Positions 59,933-64,000 of a DNA stretch of 64,000 nucleotides are shown here, one piece after another. The notes under the pieces were generated by a model. That model was not told the DNA's origin. It searched no databases and saw nothing but the letters and a program-made list of their open reading frames with translations. Source of the DNA: CAZLWA01 sp964563165 (GTDB lineage Bacteria > CLD3 > SB21); the NCBI GenBank assembly GCA_964563165.1, contig CAZLWA010000028.1, positions 1 to 64,000 of the forward strand, read 5' to 3'. Each line of letters opens with the position of its first letter. The stretch's first letter is position 1. The position numbers and the translations under genes are program-made.

Positions 59933-60126
59933 TAGCGAAAGATCTATTGGAAATCTTGGTTTGCCCCGCCTGCAAATCTTCATTGAAAGAAAGCGGGGAG
60001 TATCTGCTGTGCACTGGCTCTGCGTGCCGCCGAAAATACGCCGTTAAAAATCAAATTCCCATCATGCTTGTGGATGAATCGGAAATTCTGACGGAATCCG
60101 ATTTCCAGCGCCTCATGAAGTCCTGA
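59929..60126 (+). CDS. Trm112/UPF0434-family protein
   Basis: 65 residues. DLLEILVCPACKSSL, then LLCTGSACRRKYAVKNQIPIML is the Trm112-like zinc-ribbon pattern with four cysteines. Eukaryotic and archaeal Trm112 activates methyltransferases; bacterial members have less defined roles. It overlaps the previous small gene by four bases. Confidence 0.9.
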   Translation: MIAKDLLEILVCPACKSSLKESGEYLLCTGSACRRKYAVKNQIPIMLVDESEILTESDFQRLMKS

Positions 60127-60258
60127 CTCCAGCACTCCTTTTAAATATTTTTCCACCATCATTTTCACTTGATTATCGCAGCCCACCGCTCTATATTTTG
60201 CTGCCTAAAACAGGCCGGTCCGGCCCATTCTTAAACAAATTCGAATTTCGAGGTGCGT

Positions 60259-61077
60259 GTGAGTTCATCCTGGGCGCGTGTTGTGGTGGCGTTAGTGGCC
60301 ATTCCGTTTTTTGTGGCCGCGACCATTTACGGCGGCATTTATTTTTTTGCTCTTGTGGAAGGTATGATTATTCTCGGCGCGGTCGAGGCGCTGCATTTAA
60401 CGGAACAAAAAAACACGTCTCCACAGAATCTTTTGGGCATTGCGTTTGCCTCGCTCTTTGGAGTCTTGTTTTTTCTGGGAAAAATGAGTTTGCTGCTTCC
60501 CGGCATTTTTGTTTTCTTAATGACGCTCCTCACGGTAGAACTTTTTCGCCAGACCGGCTCGGCGCTGCTGAATATCACCTCGACTTTTTTTTCGGTTGTT
60601 TACGTCTCATTTTTGATGGGGGTGCTGCTTCTTCTGCGGGCGGTACCGGGCGATGCGGGCGCGCAGTTGGTCTTTTTGGTCTTCGCGGGTATCTGGGCGT
60701 GCGACACGCTCGCGTACTTCGGCGGAAAATCATTCGGTAAGCATAAATTATTCGAGCGCGTCAGCCCGAATAAAACGTGGGAAGGAGCCGCCGCAGGATT
60801 TGCAGGATCGGTGCTCGGGGCAGTGATGATTAAACTGATCTATGAAAAATCAGGTATTCCGTTTTCATTAACGTGGCTGCAGACGTTGATAGCTGGGGGG
60901 CTTGCAGGCACCCTGGGCCAGGTCGGTGATCTGGCCGAATCGCTGCTCAAGCGGGATGCGCAAGTCAAGGATTCCGGCGCATTGCTTCCCGGACACGGAG
61001 GCATATTGGACCGGTTTGACAGCCTGCTCTTCGTCGCACCGGCGCTGTATCTTTACGTTTATTTTTTTGTGTTTTAA
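60259..61077 (+). CDS. cdsA: Phosphatidate cytidylyltransferase
   Basis: Makes CDP-diacylglycerol from phosphatidate and CTP at the inner membrane. 272 residues with about seven to eight helices. The family signature is complete: SPNKTWEGAAAGFAGS, then GDLAESLLKRDAQVKDSG and LLPGHGGILDRFDSLLF. The GTG start at 60259 is chosen because GAGG lies 5 bases upstream; a GTG at 60253 would overlap that site. The next gene, a binding protein, follows 44 bases after. Confidence 0.93.
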   Translation: MSSSWARVVVALVAIPFFVAATIYGGIYFFALVEGMIILGAVEALHLTEQKNTSPQNLLGIAFASLFGVLFFLGKMSLLLPGIFVFLMTLLTVELFRQTGSALLNITSTFFSVVYVSFLMGVLLLLRAVPGDAGAQLVFLVFAGIWACDTLAYFGGKSFGKHKLFERVSPNKTWEGAAAGFAGSVLGAVMIKLIYEKSGIPFSLTWLQTLIAGGLAGTLGQVGDLAESLLKRDAQVKDSGALLPGHGGILDRFDSLLFVAPALYLYVYFFVF

Positions 61078-61121
61078 TTCCCGCAATCTTTCCGGTATCC
61101 GAAACCCCGAACGCAACCTGT

Positions 61122-62795
61122 ATGAAAAAAACAATGTTTTTGACGCTCTTTGTTTTCTGTTCTTATCTTTCCTGCGGAAAAAACAAAACCATTCCCCTCG
61201 GAGGCACTGCCGTTGTCGCCCTGGGCTCGGATGCCGACGCCCTCAATCCCATTATCAGCAGCAACGTCAACGGCACGCTTATCTTGTATTTCACGTTTCC
61301 GGATCTGACGGATCATGAGTTCGATGCGTCCCGGGGTATGGACACGCTGCTGCCGGCGCTGGCGCGATCGTGGGAATGGACGAACGGCGAAAAATCGCTC
61401 GTCTACCATTTGCGCGGCGATGCCCGCTGGAGCGACGGAACGCCGATCACTGCGCACGATATCAAGCTATCCTATCAGCTGTACGACCATCCGAAAGTCG
61501 CCAGCGTCCGGAAAAGCAAATTGAATTTTCTTATTCATGTGAACGGCCGCGTCGATTTCGATAAGGCGATCGGGACGCCGGATGACACGACGATCATTTT
61601 TAATTTTAATTCGGCATATCAGAAAAATTTACTCATTGAAAGCACGCAGCTCGGTTTTGTTCCGAGATCAGTTTTTGAAACCATGGACCCGGAAAAAGTC
61701 CGCACGGCGAACTTCAACATGAATCCGGTGACCGGTAAGCATTTTACGCTGCTGAAATGGGCGCGCAAACAAGAGATCGTTCTGCAAAAGAATGCCGATT
61801 GGAAAATTCCTCATGCAGCGTATCTGGATCAGATCGTTTTCCGCATCATTCCGGAAATGACCACGCGCATAGTGGAACTGAAAACGGGGAACCTGGATAT
61901 CGTGGAAGGCCTGTCGCCGGATGATGCGCACGACATTCAAAAACACAACCCAAACCTGCGCATCGAGAAGCAGTCGTTTCGCCGCTTCGAATACGTGGGC
62001 TGGAGCAACGTGGATATTCAAGCGTATCAAAAGAGCAAACATAAAACCATTCAGCCGCATCCGTTGTTCGGCGATAAAAGGGTCCGCCGGGCGCTGACGC
62101 TGGCGATCCACCGCGACGACCTCATTCAAAGCTGGCTCGGAGAATACGGGCAGGCTGCGGTCGGCGCAATCTCACCGGCCTTTTCATGGGCTTACAACGA
62201 TTCGATCCATCCGCTTCCTTACGATCTGCGGGGGGCAAAACAATGGCTGACCGAGGCAGGTTGGACGGATCATGACGGCGACGGGATCTTGGACCGGGAC
62301 GGAAAGAAATTTGAGTTCATGCTCACAACGAACGGCGCCAACCCGCGTCGTGAATTTGCCGCGCTGAAAATTCAATCCGATCTGAAAAAAGCCGGCATCG
62401 TTTGTCACGTGCAGCTTCTGGAGAATAATGCATTCAACGGCGGACTAAAAAATAAAGAATTCGACGCATTTATCACCGGCATGACGACGGCAATGACGCC
62501 GGATCTGGAGGCGCAATTCGGCTCGGATCTGGAAAAAAATTTATTCAACGCGGAGTCGTATCAAAGCGCAGCGGCGGACAGCTTGTTGAGACTGGCCGCC
62601 ACGAAAACAGACCGGGCCGAAGAAGGTTCTGTCTATAAGGCTTTACAGGCCTTGATCTATGAAGATCAGCCGGTGACGTTCTTGTATTGGTACGACAACA
62701 TCGTCGGGATCAACAACCGCCTTCAGGGGACGCACGTGGATATTCTGACGCCGTATCACCGGTACTACGATTGGTATATGACCGCTGAGAAATAA
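61122..62795 (+). CDS. Peptide-type ABC transporter substrate-binding lipoprotein
   Basis: 557 residues. The signal ends VFCSYLSC, a lipobox; the mature part (VVALGSDADALNPIIS, WSDGTPITAHDIKLSY, RRALTLAIHRDDLI, AKQWLTEAGWTDHDGDG) is the family-5 solute-binding protein pattern (DppA/OppA/NikA type). Such proteins bind di- or oligopeptides, or sometimes nickel or heme; no ligand-specific residues can be picked out. It is followed by a DppB-like permease, 41 bases downstream. The partner DppC is not seen. Confidence 0.92.
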   Translation: MKKTMFLTLFVFCSYLSCGKNKTIPLGGTAVVALGSDADALNPIISSNVNGTLILYFTFPDLTDHEFDASRGMDTLLPALARSWEWTNGEKSLVYHLRGDARWSDGTPITAHDIKLSYQLYDHPKVASVRKSKLNFLIHVNGRVDFDKAIGTPDDTTIIFNFNSAYQKNLLIESTQLGFVPRSVFETMDPEKVRTANFNMNPVTGKHFTLLKWARKQEIVLQKNADWKIPHAAYLDQIVFRIIPEMTTRIVELKTGNLDIVEGLSPDDAHDIQKHNPNLRIEKQSFRRFEYVGWSNVDIQAYQKSKHKTIQPHPLFGDKRVRRALTLAIHRDDLIQSWLGEYGQAAVGAISPAFSWAYNDSIHPLPYDLRGAKQWLTEAGWTDHDGDGILDRDGKKFEFMLTTNGANPRREFAALKIQSDLKKAGIVCHVQLLENNAFNGGLKNKEFDAFITGMTTAMTPDLEAQFGSDLEKNLFNAESYQSAAADSLLRLAATKTDRAEEGSVYKALQALIYEDQPVTFLYWYDNIVGINNRLQGTHVDILTPYHRYYDWYMTAEK

Positions 62796-62836
62796 AGAGA
62801 TTCCGGCGGAATTCACAAAGCCCAAATTTTAATTTT

Positions 62837-63820
62837 ATGCTCCTCTTCATTTTTCGCCGCTTACTCAACGCGATCCCCCTGATTTTCGGCCTTCTCACCG
62901 TTACATTTTTCATCATTCATTTGGCGCCGGGCGATCCGACGGCGATGTTCATTGATCCGAGCGTGGACGCGCGCGCAGCAGAGCAATTAAAAGCTAACTT
63001 CGGATTGAACGATCCGCTGCCGGTCCAGTACGGTAAATGGATGGGCGTGTTGCCGCCTTTCCGGGGCGTTCTCGAGGGTGATTTCGGAATTTCATTCAGC
63101 AAACAGCGTCCGGTTTTTGATATCATATCGGAAACAGTGGTCAATACGTTGATTCTTACCGTCACCGCACTGGTGTTGGATTTGATTATCGGGGTCAGTG
63201 TCGGGATTTTTTCCGCTTTAAGGCGCGGCAGGAAAGTGGATCAGCTCGTCACGCTGAGCACGTTATTCGTGTATTCCATGCCGCATTTCTGGCTGGCGCT
63301 GATGCTGATCTTGATTTTTTCGTTGGGCTTAGGCTGGCTGCCCGCGTCGCAAATGCATTCCGTTAACGCGGACCAACTGCCGCCGCTCGAATATTTTGTC
63401 GATGTGATCCGGCATCTGCTTATGCCGGTGTTCGTTTTAGGCATTGCTTCCGCCGCGTCCACGGCGCGCTATATGCGCGGCAGTATGCTGGAAGTGATCG
63501 GGCAGGATTATATTCGTACGGCGAGGGCCAAAGGTCTGAGCGAACGTTCGGTGATCTGGAAACACGCGCTGCGCAATGCCTTGCTGCCGCTAATCACGAT
63601 TATCGGGCTGTCTTTTCCGTATGTATTGAGCGGGGCCGTGATCACGGAAGTTATATTTGCGTGGCCCGGCATGGGGCGTGTGACGATGGATGCTATCTTT
63701 GCCCGCGATTATCCGCTGATCATTGCGAATACATTCGTGGCAGGAACGATGGTCATTTTCGGAAATTTACTCGCGGATATTTTGTACGCCGTGGCCGATC
63801 CGAGAGTCAACGTGAAATAA
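62837..63820 (+). CDS. Peptide-type ABC transporter permease, DppB-like
   Basis: 327-residue inner-membrane permease. The start LFIFRRLLNAIPLIFGLLTV and the loop HLAPGDPTAMFIDP are family hallmarks, and the EAA loop is intact: YIRTARAKGLSERSVIWKHA, followed by LRNALLPLITIIGLSFPYVL. The usual second permease (DppC) does not follow; the next gene begins at 63959 with its own promoter and signal peptide. Confidence 0.92.
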   Translation: MLLFIFRRLLNAIPLIFGLLTVTFFIIHLAPGDPTAMFIDPSVDARAAEQLKANFGLNDPLPVQYGKWMGVLPPFRGVLEGDFGISFSKQRPVFDIISETVVNTLILTVTALVLDLIIGVSVGIFSALRRGRKVDQLVTLSTLFVYSMPHFWLALMLILIFSLGLGWLPASQMHSVNADQLPPLEYFVDVIRHLLMPVFVLGIASAASTARYMRGSMLEVIGQDYIRTARAKGLSERSVIWKHALRNALLPLITIIGLSFPYVLSGAVITEVIFAWPGMGRVTMDAIFARDYPLIIANTFVAGTMVIFGNLLADILYAVADPRVNVK

Positions 63821-63892
63821 AACCATTGAAAATGCCTTCCCCGGGGGATGTTAATTCCGCGCGGAATCATTCGGTTTAATTCCACCACGTAC

Positions 63893-63921
63893 TTGACTTT
63901 TATCTCAATTTTAATTAAAAT
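63893..63921 (+). promoter_or_regulatory. Sigma70-type promoter
   Basis: TTGACT, a 17-bp spacer and TAAAAT, with a predicted start near 63928 and a leader of about 31 bases before the ATG at 63959. Confidence 0.65.
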
Positions 63922-63958
63922 TTATCTGCATAACAAAGATGCAAAGGAAGGTAGAGCC

Positions 63959-64000
63959 ATGAGACGCATAGTATTCTTAATCGGCCTTTTTTTAGCCGTT
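63959..64000 (+). CDS. Exported protein, 3' end outside window
   Basis: Only 14 codons are visible: MRRIVFLIGLFLAV, the start of a signal peptide. A good Shine-Dalgarno (AAGGAAGG) and the promoter at 63893 support it as a real gene. It is not DppC, which lacks such a leader. Its function cannot be told. Confidence 0.7.
   Translation, partial: MRRIVFLIGLFLAV

Noticed and set aside
60198..60740. 180-codon frame overlapping cdsA
   Set aside because: It is the shadow of cdsA in another frame; cdsA has the full family signature.
63854..63867. Palindrome ATTCCGCGCGGAAT as a terminator of the permease gene
   Set aside because: The arms meet with almost no loop and no T run follows. It could be a chance palindrome.

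Overview
The window comes from a Gram-negative (two-membrane) bacterium with roughly balanced base composition. Outer-membrane barrels, a TonB-dependent receptor, RND pumps and lipoproteins show the double envelope. The small Bacteroidota-like ribosomal protein L33, the very large multiheme cytochromes and the overall gene style suggest a member of, or relative of, the FCB group (Ignavibacteriota, Calditrichota, KSB1 or Zixibacteria-like). This placement is inference; there is no rRNA gene to test it. No CRISPR array, phage or transposase is visible.

Layout. 1-11.7 kb: murI (cut by the window edge), an AT-rich HNH-nuclease islet, MarC, a HEAT-repeat protein, a POT-type transporter, a TonB-dependent receptor, a relic of a SpoIIE-type phosphatase, an AhpD-like protein and an RND efflux pair. 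11.8-27.2 kb: the centrepiece, an electron-transfer island of about 15 kb with eight c-type cytochromes (about 73 heme-binding motifs, counting three atypical ones), an outer-membrane barrel, a Rieske protein and a cytochrome b. It reads as four transcription units: a surface-lipoprotein cytochrome; a barrel with periplasmic cytochromes; two tandem multiheme/cytochrome-b fusions followed by a NapC-like cytochrome; and a bc-type complex whose cytochrome c1 is replaced by an 11-heme protein. The most economical reading is a route from the quinone pool through periplasmic hemes and a porin-cytochrome conduit to the cell surface.

27.3-40.4 kb: small unknown genes, then mostly minus-strand genes: a usp/receiver/pyruvate phosphate dikinase operon, OsmC, a Crp/Fnr regulator, a biotin carrier, an SDR, an aldehyde dehydrogenase, a PAP2 enzyme, a nucleoside-sugar epimerase-like protein and a YghO-like acetyltransferase. 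40.4-50.4 kb: a possible structured RNA, an outer-membrane protein, an ankyrin lipoprotein, a thiolase, a cysteine-rich small protein with a barrel, a CPBP protease, a cupin, a TSUP transporter, a nucleotidyltransferase with a tiny partner, and fabI. 50.5-64 kb: a second RND pump, an RsmF-like methyltransferase, heme A synthase, tRNA-Ala(CGC), rpmG with two zinc-ribbon proteins, cdsA, and a peptide-transporter binding protein and permease.

A regulatory thread ties the regions together. The palindrome ATGAC-N4-GTCAT (or a one-mismatch form) lies before the surface-cytochrome gene, the bc complex, osmC and the cysteine-rich protein. In all four places a -10-like hexamer starts 22 bp after the palindrome, which puts the palindrome near -41.5, the class II Crp/Fnr position. 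The Crp/Fnr-family gene at 33.5-34.2 kb is the natural candidate regulator.
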